DNA from: an uncultured Rhodospirillales bacterium
GTDB taxonomy: Bacteria > Pseudomonadota > Alphaproteobacteria > Kiloniellales > Kiloniellaceae
Reading direction: 5' to 3'
DNA: 64,000 nucleotides
Assembly: GCA_913060675.1 (NCBI GenBank)
Contig: CAJXUS010000009.1
Location: 31,942-95,941, forward strand
Each line of letters begins with the position of its first letter. Positions within the stretch are counted from its first letter, which is position 1. Of the stretch, positions 9,002 through 17,944 are shown in pieces. The notes beneath the pieces were generated by a model. It was not told the origin of the DNA, searched no databases, and worked only from the letters and a program-made list of their open reading frames with translations. Made by a program: the position numbers and the translations under genes.

Positions 9002-9685
9002 TTATAGGGGGAAGTGAGCCAGAAATTCCAGTTCGCCTTTTTTAGAAAACTCAACGACGCGAACTTCGTTCAATCTCCGTGCCCAGCCTTTATTATAAAT
9101 ATAGTCGAGCAATGCGGTACCAAGTGATCCTGCAAGATGGCTTCTGCGCGCACTCCAGTCCAGGCAGGATTTACAAAGGGGGCGGCGAGAGTTTTTTAAA
9201 ATATCAACTTCAATACCGAGCGCTGATATAAACTCTTGCCCAGCATCTGTGAGGGTAACCTCATCATTATTCTCATGAAGGTAACCTCTTGCAATCAGGC
9301 TATCGTACATTTGTACGCCAAATTCACCCGCAAGGTGGTTATAACAAACCCGTGCTTTTCTAAGTTCTGGTGCTTTCGGCCCTGTTCTTGTTCGGATGTG
9401 GCCTTTTTTTGCAGCAAGTCCCATCATTGTTTCAATCAAGGACGCGACGTCTTCGTCAGCAAGGTTGAAATAGCGATGACGCCCTTGTTTGCGTTGGCGG
9501 ATTAGCCCGCCAGCTTCCATTTTTTTGAGATGGGCGCTGGTTGTTTGAAGTGTGATGTTGGCTATTTCTGCAAGCTCACTTGGCGTAAGTGCCTTGCCAC
9601 TGATCAGGGCAGACAACATATTTGAGCGCGCGGGGTCGCCAATGAGGGAGCCCAATAGGGCGATATCTGGTCCTTCTTTCATCAT
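9002..9685 (-). CDS. ArsR-family winged-helix transcriptional regulator
   Basis: A 227-residue DNA-binding protein. The N-terminal 95 residues form an ArsR-type winged helix: IGDPARSNMLSALISGKAL, then the recognition segment ITLQTTSAHLKKMEAGGLI and wing RQRKQGRHRYFNLAD. The C-terminal 130 residues are an extension containing PLCKSCLDWSARRSHLAGSLG, whose two cysteines could bind metal or sense redox, though the classic ArsR metal box (ELCVCDL) is absent. Such long ArsR proteins occur in proteobacteria, mostly with unknown ligands. It has a short downstream partner (8615-8956). Start is one of two adjacent ATG codons (9685 or 9682). Confidence 0.8.
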   Translation of the reverse strand: MMKEGPDIALLGSLIGDPARSNMLSALISGKALTPSELAEIANITLQTTSAHLKKMEAGGLIRQRKQGRHRYFNLADEDVASLIETMMGLAAKKGHIRTRTGPKAPELRKARVCYNHLAGEFGVQMYDSLIARGYLHENNDEVTLTDAGQEFISALGIEVDILKNSRRPLCKSCLDWSARRSHLAGSLGTALLDYIYNKGWARRLNEVRVVEFSKKGELEFLAHFPL

Positions 9686-9898
9686 TAGATGTTAGACGAA
9701 GTATCAATGTTGTGCAAATAAATCTGAGAAGAGGTAATTAACGTTAATATCACCTTTATGCGGTCACTATTATAGGGCAAACCTGATCCTCCTTATAAAA
9801 CAAAATGTTCTGGTAATTTATTTCGTGATCTGTGTTCTTTTTTATATCCGTATTTTCCGAGGTTTTCTCACCCGATTAGCAAGGTTATAGTCGCGGTA

Positions 9899-10570
9899 AT
9901 GAGAAAACTTCATCATCTTCCACTCGATTCTGGCTGCCGAAAAATTCGCATGTTATTGCGGGAAAAAAAGCTGGAATGCGAGCTCTATGCAGAAAAAGTC
10001 TGGGAACGCCGAGACGAGTTTTTAAAGCTCAACCCTGCGGGAGAGGTGCCCGTGCTTGTGGAAGCTGACGGCACCAGCATTACCGGTGGTGCCCAGGTAA
10101 TTTCCGAATATCTGGAAGAGGCCTATCCAGAGAATACTCTGTTAGGGGAGGATCCGTTGTCACGAGCTGAAGTGCGCCGAATCGTTGCTTGGTTTGATGA
10201 TAAATTTAGACGCGAAGTAACCACAAATCTTGTGGAAGAAAAAATGCTCAAGCGGTTTCTTGGTTTGGGCGAGCCCAATTCTCAGGCCATTCGTGCGGGG
10301 CATGCCAATATACACTATCATCTGGATTACATTGCCTGGTTAACCGATCGCCGAACATGGCTTGCAGGGGATGATTTCTCCCTCGCCGATATCACGGCAG
10401 CGTCGCATATCTCATCTCTTGATTATATGGGGGATGTTCCTTGGAAAGATCACCTTGGCGCCAAAGATTGGTATGCACGGGTAAAATCACGCCCGTGTAT
10501 GCGCGGGGTTCTTACCGACATGATTCCGGGTGTACCACCACCCAAGCATTATGCTGACCTTGATTTTTAA
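9899..10570 (+). CDS. fzlA: Glutathione S-transferase-fold protein, probable FzlA
   Basis: A 223-residue GST-fold protein. The N-terminal thioredoxin-like domain (HLPLDSGCRKIRMLLREK; NPAGEVPVLVEADG about residues 46-59; SITGGAQVISEYLEE) precedes an all-helical C-terminal domain containing LAGDDFSLADITAASHIS, the usual GST N-capping region. The tail PPPKHYADLDF resembles the conserved C-terminus of FzlA, the alphaproteobacterial GST-like protein that binds FtsZ and helps activate septal wall synthesis. If correct, it acts at the division septum and may not bind glutathione. The symbol is an inference from the tail and overall similarity; an enzymatic GST is the alternative. Confidence 0.68.
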   Translation: MRKLHHLPLDSGCRKIRMLLREKKLECELYAEKVWERRDEFLKLNPAGEVPVLVEADGTSITGGAQVISEYLEEAYPENTLLGEDPLSRAEVRRIVAWFDDKFRREVTTNLVEEKMLKRFLGLGEPNSQAIRAGHANIHYHLDYIAWLTDRRTWLAGDDFSLADITAASHISSLDYMGDVPWKDHLGAKDWYARVKSRPCMRGVLTDMIPGVPPPKHYADLDF

Positions 10571-10589
10571 AAGATATGTTTGAGTGGGG

Positions 10590-11369
10590 CTACTCTACTT
10601 TTACGTCTAGCTTTTCAAGGTTGCGTTGGGCGGCATCTGCAGCTGGTGTGCCCAGCGCAATATTAACGATTCGCAGCCAGTCTTCCCTGGCTCCAGTATC
10701 GTCACCTTTTAAGCGTTTGAGGATACCCCGTTCGAGCAGTGCTTCGAGATTATCGGGGTTCATCTCTAGCGCGAGATCGATGTCAGCTTTCGCCCCGAGA
10801 TCATCCCCAAGGTACCGTTTGGCGGTTGCCCTCAATGTAATGATATCATCACGCTCGTTATCCAGGCTGTGAGCTACTTCTAAATCGATCAAAGCTTCGT
10901 CAAAGCGTCCGAGTTCGGCGAGAATTTCTGCTCTGTCGATGTAGTAATCTGTGCCATCTGGATAGAGGGTTATGGCTGTACTTTGGACAGCGAATGCACG
11001 TTCCAAATCCCCGTGGTCGTACCAGGCACGCCCGGCTTGATGAAGGAGCTGAGAACGTAGCTCTGTATTGTCGGTTTTCATCGCATCGGCGAGTTTCTCA
11101 AGCCGGGTTGCTGCAGCATCGTATATTTTCAAAGCGTAAAGTGCTTGAGTAGCACAATGTTCCGCTGGGAAACCTCCACCTTGAGAAGCCCAGGAAAGAG
11201 CAGATTCAAAAGCAGCGTCGGGCCGCCGTTCTACCAGCTTAATGCAGGCAGTGTATTGTTCTTCGTGATTGATAGGCTTCTTTTTACCAGCGGCCTCAAC
11301 ATTATGAGAAATACTGACCGCTGTTAGAAGTGAAAGTAGGGTGGCAGATAATAGATGTTTCTTAATCAT
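10590..11369 (-). CDS. Exported tetratricopeptide-repeat protein
   Basis: A 259-residue protein with an N-terminal signal peptide (MIKKHLLSATLLSLLTAVSI followed by HNVEAAGKKK, cleavage likely after VEA), so periplasmic. The rest is TPR-type helical pairs; the clearest run is AVQSTAITLYPDGTDYYIDR, AEILAELGRFDEALIDLEVA and a repeat ending ALEMNPDNLEALLERGIL. TPR proteins mediate protein-protein contacts; no enzymatic motif is visible. It converges with the FzlA-like gene and is divergent from the SDR gene at 11472, with about 100 bp between starts. Confidence 0.78.
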   Translation of the reverse strand: MIKKHLLSATLLSLLTAVSISHNVEAAGKKKPINHEEQYTACIKLVERRPDAAFESALSWASQGGGFPAEHCATQALYALKIYDAAATRLEKLADAMKTDNTELRSQLLHQAGRAWYDHGDLERAFAVQSTAITLYPDGTDYYIDRAEILAELGRFDEALIDLEVAHSLDNERDDIITLRATAKRYLGDDLGAKADIDLALEMNPDNLEALLERGILKRLKGDDTGAREDWLRIVNIALGTPAADAAQRNLEKLDVKVE

Positions 11370-11471
11370 AGGGGCATTTGGACCATAAAAAGTGTTCTTG
11401 GCAAGCTTTGCTTTTTTGTTGTGCTGCGGAGCCTATATAAGGAATTAGGCAATTTCGAGATCGAGGGATAT

Positions 11472-12359
11472 ATGTCACAAAATTCTAATCATCTTTTCTG
11501 TTTTGGCTTGGGCTACTCAGCGTTGGTCTTTGCGCGCAGGTTAAAGGCTTTGGGCTGGACGATTTCAGGCACAGTGCGTCCTGATACGGAAAAAGACCAT
11601 GGAAAGATGGAAGCTCTTCAAGCTGAGGGCTTCATGATTTACCCTTTCGACAGAGGGTCTCCAATTACTAATCCAAACCAGGCTTTGAGGGGAGTGACCC
11701 ACATTGTAACGTCTGTCCCTCCGGGAAAGGAAGGGGACGCGGTGTTGGATCATCATACTGCTGATATTGCTGCGTGCGATAGTCTGAAGTGGTTGGGCTA
11801 CCTTTCGACCACCGGGGTTTACGGTAATCGTGATGGTGGGTTGGTTCGTGAAGATGACGAGCTCAACCCCTCGAGTGCAAGAAGCGAGCAGCGAGCTCTC
11901 GCGGAGCAAAGGTGGCTGGATTTCTTTGTCAGTTCACAGGTCCCTGTACATGTTTTTCGATTGGCAGGAATTTACGGTCCCGGCCGCAGTCCTTTGGATT
12001 CACTACGGTCTGGGCGGGTAAAGCAACGCATTCAAAAGCCCGGTCATATATTTAGCCGCATTCATGTAGAGGATATTGCGAACGTCCTTTTGGCTTCCGT
12101 AGAAAAACCAAACCCCGGTCGGGTTTATAACGTTTGTGACAATGCCCCCGAGGAACCCTGGAGGGTAACGACCTTTGCAAGTAAGCTTTTGGGCATTGAT
12201 CCCCCTCCTCTGGTTTCGTTTGAAGAGGCTGATATGAGCCCGATGGCTCGAACTTTTTGGCTTGATAATAAAAGAGTTGATAACAAGCGGATTATTCGTG
12301 AATTGGGTGTAGAGCTTAGTTATCCTGATTATGAGACCGGTTTAAAAAGCCTGCTGTAA
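11472..12359 (+). CDS. SDR-family NAD(P)-dependent oxidoreductase (YeeZ-like)
   Basis: Extended SDR of 295 residues from ATG 11472. The frame is open upstream to 11355, but that part has no SDR similarity and overlaps the divergent TPR gene start. The NAD(P) motif is LFCFGLGYSALVFARRLKAL near the N-terminus, then VTHIVTSVPPG and YLSTTGVYGNRDGG (active-site serine/threonine-tyrosine region), FRLAGIYGPGRSPLD and RIHVEDIANVLLAS. This matches the YeeZ-like group of uncharacterised SDRs, whose substrate is unknown. No operon partner; it is followed by a divergently unrelated transporter on the same strand after 117 nt. Confidence 0.8.
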   Translation: MSQNSNHLFCFGLGYSALVFARRLKALGWTISGTVRPDTEKDHGKMEALQAEGFMIYPFDRGSPITNPNQALRGVTHIVTSVPPGKEGDAVLDHHTADIAACDSLKWLGYLSTTGVYGNRDGGLVREDDELNPSSARSEQRALAEQRWLDFFVSSQVPVHVFRLAGIYGPGRSPLDSLRSGRVKQRIQKPGHIFSRIHVEDIANVLLASVEKPNPGRVYNVCDNAPEEPWRVTTFASKLLGIDPPPLVSFEEADMSPMARTFWLDNKRVDNKRIIRELGVELSYPDYETGLKSLL

Positions 12360-12476
12360 TCGTTCTTTAACCATGAGGGCAGCGCTGCGCCGAATTTTAT
12401 GATTTCTTTTAAGCCTTAAGTTCGATCAACGTGTTAAGCTTCTGTTCTCAATGGTATAAAATTGTGGGGGCAGGAC

Positions 12477-13283
12477 GTGAGTAAAGAACATCAAGAATTT
12501 GATCTCAATGCCTATTCGCCTATGGAAGTGGCTCATAGAGTAGAGAGCGCAGTCAAAGCAAAAGCCTTTGTCCCGTCCTTTCGACTGGTTATGTTGGCAA
12601 TACTTGCGGGTGCTTTTATCGCTTTTGGCGCGCTTGGCTATACCTTAGTTGTAACCGATAGTACCCTTGGTATTGGTCCGACAAGATTTCTGGGGGGTAT
12701 TGCTTTTTCTGTCGGTTTGATCCTGGTTATCGTTGGTGGTGCTGAGTTGTTTACCGGTAACGCATTGATGATCATGGCGCTGATGAACAAACACATTACC
12801 AAATCACTGCTGTTGAGAAACTGGGGCATTGTTTACGTAGGTAATTTTGTCGGGGCGATGATTATCGCGATTATGGTGGTGCTTTCTGGAGTGCTGGATC
12901 AGTCATCCATTTCGCAAACCGTTGCTAAAATCGCCGAAGGGAAGCTGTCCTTGTCTGCTAGCGAAGCCTTCTTTCGGGGAATTCTCTGCAATATTCTGGT
13001 TTGTTTGGCGGTGTGGATGTCTTTTGCAGCCCGCCGGGTTTCAGGTAAAATACTGGCGATTCTTTTCCCTATTACGACCTTTGTTAGCGTTGGGTTTGAG
13101 CACTCAATCGCGAATATGTACGTAATCCCCGTGGCGATGTTATCAGGGGACGTCCCTGTGCAACTTAGTGGTTTTTTCCATAATTTATTTTTTGTAACCG
13201 TGGGGAATATCATTGGGGGAGGGCTGTTCGTAGCCCTGGTTTATTGGGCTACGTACCTCAAGGGGGACACAGAAAAGAACTAA
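12477..13283 (+). CDS. Formate/nitrite transporter (FNT) family channel
   Basis: An integral inner-membrane channel of about 268 residues, of the pentameric aquaporin-like FNT family that moves formate, nitrite, hydrosulfide or lactate. About six membrane segments are visible, with the family signatures GGAELFTGNALMIMALM (broken helix TM2) and FGALGYTLVVTD. The C-terminal half contains GFEHSIANMYVIPVAML, equivalent to the conserved GFEHxxANM motif of TM5. GTG 12477 is chosen because a GGGGG stretch lies 6 nt upstream; TTG 12462 is the alternative. No formate- or nitrite-metabolising gene is near, so substrate cannot be assigned. Confidence 0.9.
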   Translation: MSKEHQEFDLNAYSPMEVAHRVESAVKAKAFVPSFRLVMLAILAGAFIAFGALGYTLVVTDSTLGIGPTRFLGGIAFSVGLILVIVGGAELFTGNALMIMALMNKHITKSLLLRNWGIVYVGNFVGAMIIAIMVVLSGVLDQSSISQTVAKIAEGKLSLSASEAFFRGILCNILVCLAVWMSFAARRVSGKILAILFPITTFVSVGFEHSIANMYVIPVAMLSGDVPVQLSGFFHNLFFVTVGNIIGGGLFVALVYWATYLKGDTEKN

Positions 13284-13290
13284 GGCTGTT

Positions 13291-13674
13291 TTAGCCCAAT
13301 TGCTCTTCCAAACTACGTGTGCGATCCGTTACTACGTCACCTGTATGAGCGGTCGCCACTGGTTCCACCAGCATTATCCAGCACTCTTGCTTTGCAACGG
13401 GATTATGCATAACGCCTTTAGGGACGACATGCATATCTCCTTCGTTAAGTGCAATGGTCTTGTCTTCGTACTGCATCTGCAAACTACCCTTGATGATATA
13501 GAATAGCTCGTCTTCATTATCGTGTTTGTGCCAGACAAATTCGTTCTGAATTTTGGCAACTTTCACGTATTGATCGTTTACTCTGGCAAGAATTTTAGGC
13601 GACCATTGTTCACTTACCTGGTCGAGAGCTTCGGGTAGATTAACAACGTTGCGATCAGACATTTTTTGTTCCAT
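13291..13674 (-). CDS. Cupin-domain protein
   Basis: A small single-domain cupin of about 127 residues. The two cupin motifs are visible: WHKHDNEDELFYIIKGSL (motif 1, metal-binding histidines and glutamate) and GDMHVVPKGVMHNPVA (motif 2 with its histidine). Function unknown; such proteins are small metal-dependent enzymes or ligand binders. It is the last gene of a minus-strand operon after azlC-azlD. The frame extends to 13722 but that part overlaps azlD; ATG 13674 or ATG 13662 are the likely starts. Confidence 0.8.
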   Translation of the reverse strand: MEQKMSDRNVVNLPEALDQVSEQWSPKILARVNDQYVKVAKIQNEFVWHKHDNEDELFYIIKGSLQMQYEDKTIALNEGDMHVVPKGVMHNPVAKQECWIMLVEPVATAHTGDVVTDRTRSLEEQLG

Positions 13675-13696
13675 CTCGGTTTCGTGTGAGGCTGAA

Positions 13697-14014
13697 TTAA
13701 AGCAACCACTTGAAGAGGCCAAAGGCGATCATGCCCACGACAATGGTCGTCAGTAGATCCTTGCGGATCAACCCAACGATCATAGCAACGCAGGCCGCGA
13801 GCAAGGACGCGTTCTGCAAGTGGAATTCGATGCCGTTTCCGTTCGGAATAAGAACGGCAGGGATGATTATGGCAGTGAGAACGGCCGGGGGGACAAAGTT
13901 GAGGCCAGATTTAGCCCAACTGGGGAAGGTAAAGTGCCCCGCAGAAGCTAATACTATATAGCGAATACCAAAGGTCACAAAAGCCATGCCCGCGATCATT
14001 AAAGCCTCAGTCAT
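13697..14014 (-). CDS. azlD: AzlD-family branched-chain amino acid exporter small subunit
   Basis: A 105-residue membrane protein with about four hydrophobic segments, the small partner of AzlC in a two-component exporter of branched-chain amino acids or analogues. Typical features are FGIRYIVLASAGHF near the N-terminus, the LNFVPPAVLTAIIIPAVL segment and a C-terminal LTTIVVGMIAFGLFKWLL. It starts 1 nt after the azlC stop codon, so the two are translationally coupled. Confidence 0.88.
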   Translation of the reverse strand: MTEALMIAGMAFVTFGIRYIVLASAGHFTFPSWAKSGLNFVPPAVLTAIIIPAVLIPNGNGIEFHLQNASLLAACVAMIVGLIRKDLLTTIVVGMIAFGLFKWLL

Positions 14015-14015
14015 G

Positions 14016-14786
14016 TTATTTTCTCCGGCTCATGAGGTGGTAGGACAGGCCAACCGCTACTGCAGAAAGAGCCGAGACCATAAGGCCAAGTTTGTGAGGC
14101 ATATCTGCGGTTCCAAGAGACATCGCGCCGGCGACTAACACACAAGCCATCATCGGCCTTGTATTTAGATAAGGCAGGACCATTCCGATGAAAGTTGCGG
14201 ACATGGCAAAGTCTAAGCCCCAGTTACTCATCTCGGGGACAAGTTCTCCAAGGGTAATGCCAATAATAGTGCAGAGAATCCAGTTCCCGTACATGGTGCC
14301 AAATGATCCCAAGTAGAACCACTGCACAGACCTTAAACGCCATGCGTCGTCTGATTTTCGAATTTTGTCGACAATGGTGGCAAAGGCTTCGTCAGTCAGA
14401 CCAAAGGCGATGACTGCACGCCAGGGACCAGAGAGGTGTTTAACATCATCGACAATAGCAGCTGAGTACAAGAGGTGGCGAAGGTTCACAATAAAGGTCG
14501 TCGCAATGATGATTAGAGGACCAGTGCCCGCTGCCAGCAACCCAAGAGCAATGAACTGGGAGGAGCCTGCAAAAACAAATATCGACATTGCAATTGCGCC
14601 AAAAGGCGAGAGACCGCTTTGCTCGGCAAGGGTTCCAAATATGATGCCAAAGGGAATAGCGCCAACCACCATAGGCAAGGTTGCGCGTGATCCCGAGAGT
14701 ATCTCTTGTAATATTTCACTGCCCGATATGTTTTGACTTTCGTCTATCACACAGCAGTTATCTGGGGCTTGAGCTTCACTCATCAT
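14016..14786 (-). CDS. azlC: AzlC-family branched-chain amino acid exporter large subunit
   Basis: A 256-residue inner-membrane protein with about seven hydrophobic segments. Characteristic family stretches are [40 protein letters not shown] and [15 protein letters not shown], all near the N-terminal half. With AzlD it exports branched-chain amino acids or structurally similar compounds such as azaleucine in Bacillus. The gene lies 6 nt after the MarR-GNAT regulator, so it is probably controlled by that protein. Confidence 0.92.
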   Translation of the reverse strand: MMSEAQAPDNCCVIDESQNISGSEILQEILSGSRATLPMVVGAIPFGIIFGTLAEQSGLSPFGAIAMSIFVFAGSSQFIALGLLAAGTGPLIIIATTFIVNLRHLLYSAAIVDDVKHLSGPWRAVIAFGLTDEAFATIVDKIRKSDDAWRLRSVQWFYLGSFGTMYGNWILCTIIGITLGELVPEMSNWGLDFAMSATFIGMVLPYLNTRPMMACVLVAGAMSLGTADMPHKLGLMVSALSAVAVGLSYHLMSRRK

Positions 14787-14792
14787 TTTTAC

Positions 14793-15755
14793 TCATAACG
14801 TTACTATCATGTAGATATCGGAGCGGCGATATACCGACTTGCCATTGGGGTGAGGAATTTCACAAAACCCAAGTTTGCGATAAAGTTTCTGGGCGTTGAC
14901 GAGCTTTCGATTACTCTCGAGATAGACTTGTTTTGCACCAAGCCTTCTCGCTTCGTTTAATGCTGCGACAACCAGTCTCCGGCCAATCCCTCGGGACTGT
15001 GCGGCAGGGGTTACACCTGTTTTCGAAATTTCAAAGAGGTCGTCGTTTTCTCGCGCCAGAGCACAAGCGCCGACGGGCTGGCCGCCACACAAAGCGAAGA
15101 ATATTGTCCCGCCGCGAGAGAGATAATACCCGCTGGGGTTCTCAAGCGATTCTCTGTCGCGCTCTTCTTGGAGGTTCAGGAAGTAGTAATCCAGCCACTC
15201 CTTACTGAGTTCCTTAAAAGTGTCGGCGTATTTGGGATCCCAGCCAATAATCTCTATATCGCCAGACAGGTAGGGATCGGCAAGGTTGTTGAGCACTCTG
15301 GTACTTAAGGGGGTTTTCGCATTTTCTTCTTCGATGGTGATGAGTTGCTCAAGCAAGTTGCCGCCTTGAGGGGCTTCTATCATATCATCCAAAGACCTCC
15401 GGATTTCATCCCAAATGGGTATGAGCTTTGGTAGGGTGTGTTTGGACTGAGCTGATAAGGTTAACAATTGAGTGCGCTCATCTCTTGGCGACGGCTGCTT
15501 TTCAAGCCAACCTTCATCAATCATTTTACGCGACATTTTGCTTATCGCCGGATGACTAACACCAAGAGCCGTGGCGCAGTCGGTTATCGATACTGCGCCT
15601 TCTTTGTGGAGAAGGTAAAATAGAGGGAAATAACCTGCTTGCAGTGTTATTCCTATTTTCTCGTATATGACATTGACCTCAGCAAAAAGGGTGTCACTCA
15701 ACCTTTTAAGGCGACTACCGAGTGTGAGACTGCCAAGGGAGGCTAAAAAATTCAT
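14793..15755 (-). CDS. MarR-family regulator fused to a GNAT acetyltransferase
   Basis: A two-domain protein of 320 residues. Residues about 1-145 form a MarR winged helix (SITDCATALGVSHPAISKMS, then SPRDERTQLLTLS in the wing). Residues about 150-320 form a GNAT N-acetyltransferase domain, with the acetyl-CoA loop in VTPAAQSRGIGRRLVVAAL and AKQVYLESNRKLVNAQKLY. Such fusions are annotated widely as helix-turn-helix/GNAT proteins; the acetylated substrate is usually unknown. Start ATG 15755 is preferred over upstream starts to 15800 because those fall inside a 36-bp palindrome. It heads the operon with azlC, azlD and a cupin gene. Confidence 0.88.
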   Translation of the reverse strand: MNFLASLGSLTLGSRLKRLSDTLFAEVNVIYEKIGITLQAGYFPLFYLLHKEGAVSITDCATALGVSHPAISKMSRKMIDEGWLEKQPSPRDERTQLLTLSAQSKHTLPKLIPIWDEIRRSLDDMIEAPQGGNLLEQLITIEEENAKTPLSTRVLNNLADPYLSGDIEIIGWDPKYADTFKELSKEWLDYYFLNLQEERDRESLENPSGYYLSRGGTIFFALCGGQPVGACALARENDDLFEISKTGVTPAAQSRGIGRRLVVAALNEARRLGAKQVYLESNRKLVNAQKLYRKLGFCEIPHPNGKSVYRRSDIYMIVTL

Positions 15756-15761
15756 GTTCAA

Positions 15762-15797
15762 ATAACTCATTACGTAACTGGTTACGTAATGAGTTAT
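15762..15797. promoter_or_regulatory. Perfect 17-bp inverted repeat, probable MarR-GNAT operator
   Basis: ATAACTCATTACGTAAC (15762-15778) is followed after TG by its exact reverse complement GTTACGTAATGAGTTAT (15781-15797). It ends 7 nt from the regulator's ATG. A perfect dyad of this length at this place is typical of an operator for autorepression by a dimeric MarR protein. Loss of binding would release the whole azlCD-cupin operon. Confidence 0.78.
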
Positions 15798-15886
15798 CAA
15801 ATTTTACCAAATAAAAAAAGCATAAAAATCAGCGTGGGTGATATTCGTTGCTTAAAGAATTTTGAATTTTGGGTGTAGGGTGGGTC

Positions 15887-16684
15887 TTAGAGGCTGACTT
15901 CTTTGATGATTTTACAAAGGCGTTCAAGATCTTTGGGCTCAGAAAGCCGATGGTCTCCATCTTTCACCAGCGTGAGTTCAACGTCTTCTGTACGCAGCGA
16001 CTCTAATATTCTTGGAGCGATTTCCCACGGTACATCAACGTCTTTAACGCCTTGGATGAGCCGAACGGGACAGTCTATCGGTTGTTTCTTGCCGAGTATG
16101 AGGTGCTGGCGACCTTCGTCGATCAGGTTTAGGGTAATCGCATAGGGTTCGTCGCCATATTCACTTGGCTCGTAATAAACCCCATCGCTCAGGAGGGTAG
16201 CCTTTATTTCTTGAGAGAATTTTTCCCACATCAAATCTTGGGTGAAATCTGGTGCCGCAGCGATGCCGACAAGAGCTTTGGTGCGATCAGGGCGCTTTAG
16301 GGCGGCATTGAGCATGATCCACCCGCCCATTGAAGAGCCAACTAAAATCTGTGGCCCCACGGTTAGTTGATCAATTACGGCGAGGGCATCGTCGGTCCAG
16401 CGGCCAATTGTGCCATCAGTAAACTTGCCAGATGATTGCCCATGCCCCATATAGTCAAAACGAACAAAACTTTGATTGTTTTTGATTGCGAACACTTCCA
16501 GAGCTGTTGCTTTTGAACCGGTCATGTCGGACATATAACCGCCAAGAAAGACGATGCCAGGTAAATCCTTATCGCCTTCTGTCTTTATATAGGCTATATG
16601 CTCCCCATCAGGGCGTTCGATAAATGCTGGAAGTTGTGCAGATTGCTCTGTACCACTATTGGACGCTGTATCGCTATTGGGCAT
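15887..16684 (-). CDS. Alpha/beta hydrolase
   Basis: A 265-residue serine hydrolase of the alpha/beta fold without signal peptide, hence cytoplasmic. The nucleophile elbow is VGSSMGGW with S118, the oxyanion segment is IVFLGGYMSDMTGSKA (about 45-59), and RFDYMGHGQSSG precedes the elbow. Acid and histidine are probably in LIQGVKDVDVPWE and VKDGDHRLSEP. Layout resembles the ABHD10/thioesterase-like group common in alphaproteobacteria, but the substrate cannot be told. The start is only 31 nt from that of the divergent glycosyltransferase, so their promoters must overlap each other or the coding ends. Confidence 0.85.
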   Translation of the reverse strand: MPNSDTASNSGTEQSAQLPAFIERPDGEHIAYIKTEGDKDLPGIVFLGGYMSDMTGSKATALEVFAIKNNQSFVRFDYMGHGQSSGKFTDGTIGRWTDDALAVIDQLTVGPQILVGSSMGGWIMLNAALKRPDRTKALVGIAAAPDFTQDLMWEKFSQEIKATLLSDGVYYEPSEYGDEPYAITLNLIDEGRQHLILGKKQPIDCPVRLIQGVKDVDVPWEIAPRILESLRTEDVELTLVKDGDHRLSEPKDLERLCKIIKEVSL

Positions 16685-16715
16685 AAAAATATAGGACTCC
16701 TGAAGTAACCGACAT

Positions 16716-17939
16716 ATGACTGATAGTACTTATCTTAACACCACGTTCTCTGATGTCGCTACCCCTGTGCTGCCGTCTCTTATAAAAGCAGATGGCACAC
16801 CGATAACTGTGCTCCAAGTCGTTCCTGCTATGGATTCTGGCGGTGTTGAGCGTGGGACGCTGGATATGGCAAAAGCGATTATCGAAGCAGGAGGTAAGGC
16901 TATCGTCGCCTCTAAAGGCGGACAATTGGTCGCCAGACTTAAAATAGCAGGTGCTGAGCACGTCGAACTTCCCGTTCATTCTAAAAACCCTTGGACAATG
17001 TGGCGCAATACCGGCCGATTGGCTCGGTTGATCAAAGAACGCGGTGTCGATGTGGTGCACGCCAGATCACGGGCACCAGCGCGTCCGGCTCATCGTGCCG
17101 CGCGCAAAACAGGTGTCCCTTTTGTCACGACAGTGCATGCGCCTTACAATATTCACAATGGCCTAAAGCGTTATTACAATTCGATTATGACCAAGGGCGA
17201 TATTGTTATTTCCATCTCTGAATTTGTTTCGGACTATATTCGTACAAATTATGAAATCGATGAGAGTAAAATTAGAGTGATCCATCGTGGCATGGATACG
17301 GATAGTTTTAGCCCTCATGCCGTTAGCGCCGTCAGAGTTATCCAACTCTCTACCAACTGGCGGTTACCAGATGGTGTACCGTTGATCATGTTGCCTGGAC
17401 GCCTTACCCGCTGGAAAGGCCAGACTGTATTATTGGAAGCACTTACCCATCTCAGAGATTTGGATCTTTGTTGTGCGTTGGTCGGATCTGATCAAGGACG
17501 TACGGCCTATCGCGATGAGCTAGAAAAAATGATCGTGGATAAGGATTTGGTTGGCCGGGCCTTTATTATGGACGATTGCAACGATATGCCATCTGCTTAC
17601 ATGCTTTCTGATGTTGTGGTGTCTGCTTCCACAGATCCTGAAGGCTTTGGGCGCGTTGTCAGCGAAGGGCAGGCTATGGGCCGTCCGGTAGTTGCGAGTG
17701 ATCATGGTGGAGCAAAAGAGCAACTGGTTCCAAACGAAACGGGTTTTCTTTTCGAAAATGGTGATGCCGAAAGCTGCGCCCGTGCAATCCGTCGTGCCCT
17801 GGGATTAAATGCGCGCGAGAGAGAAATTCTCTCACTCAAAGGTCAGGAGCGTGTGCAACAATTCTTTACAAAGAAGCTAATGTGCGCCAAGACCGTTGGC
17901 GTATATCACGAGTTGGTAAATACCCCTAAGCCAAATTAA
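16716..17939 (+). CDS. Glycosyltransferase family 4 protein
   Basis: A 407-residue GT-B-fold retaining glycosyltransferase. The N-terminal acceptor domain starts with VLQVVPAMDSGGVERGTLDM (about residues 26-45), typical of GT4 enzymes that act on lipopolysaccharide or capsule. The donor domain has LPGRLTRWKGQ and the E-x7-E motif in DPEGFGRVVSEGQAMGRPV. It is soluble or peripheral, with no membrane helix. No other envelope-polysaccharide genes are adjacent, so acceptor and sugar are unknown. A large two-tier stem-loop follows. Confidence 0.88.
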   Translation: MTDSTYLNTTFSDVATPVLPSLIKADGTPITVLQVVPAMDSGGVERGTLDMAKAIIEAGGKAIVASKGGQLVARLKIAGAEHVELPVHSKNPWTMWRNTGRLARLIKERGVDVVHARSRAPARPAHRAARKTGVPFVTTVHAPYNIHNGLKRYYNSIMTKGDIVISISEFVSDYIRTNYEIDESKIRVIHRGMDTDSFSPHAVSAVRVIQLSTNWRLPDGVPLIMLPGRLTRWKGQTVLLEALTHLRDLDLCCALVGSDQGRTAYRDELEKMIVDKDLVGRAFIMDDCNDMPSAYMLSDVVVSASTDPEGFGRVVSEGQAMGRPVVASDHGGAKEQLVPNETGFLFENGDAESCARAIRRALGLNAREREILSLKGQERVQQFFTKKLMCAKTVGVYHELVNTPKPN

Positions 17940-17944
17940 AACGA

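Noticed and set aside
11355..11471. N-terminal extension of the SDR gene
   Set aside because: The added 39 residues have no SDR similarity and overlap the start of the divergent TPR gene; ATG 11472 places the Rossmann motif at the normal distance.
12380..12389. GCAGCGCTGC palindrome after the SDR gene
   Set aside because: Only 10 bp, no loop, no T-run and no clear relation to a promoter; expected by chance in 64 kb.
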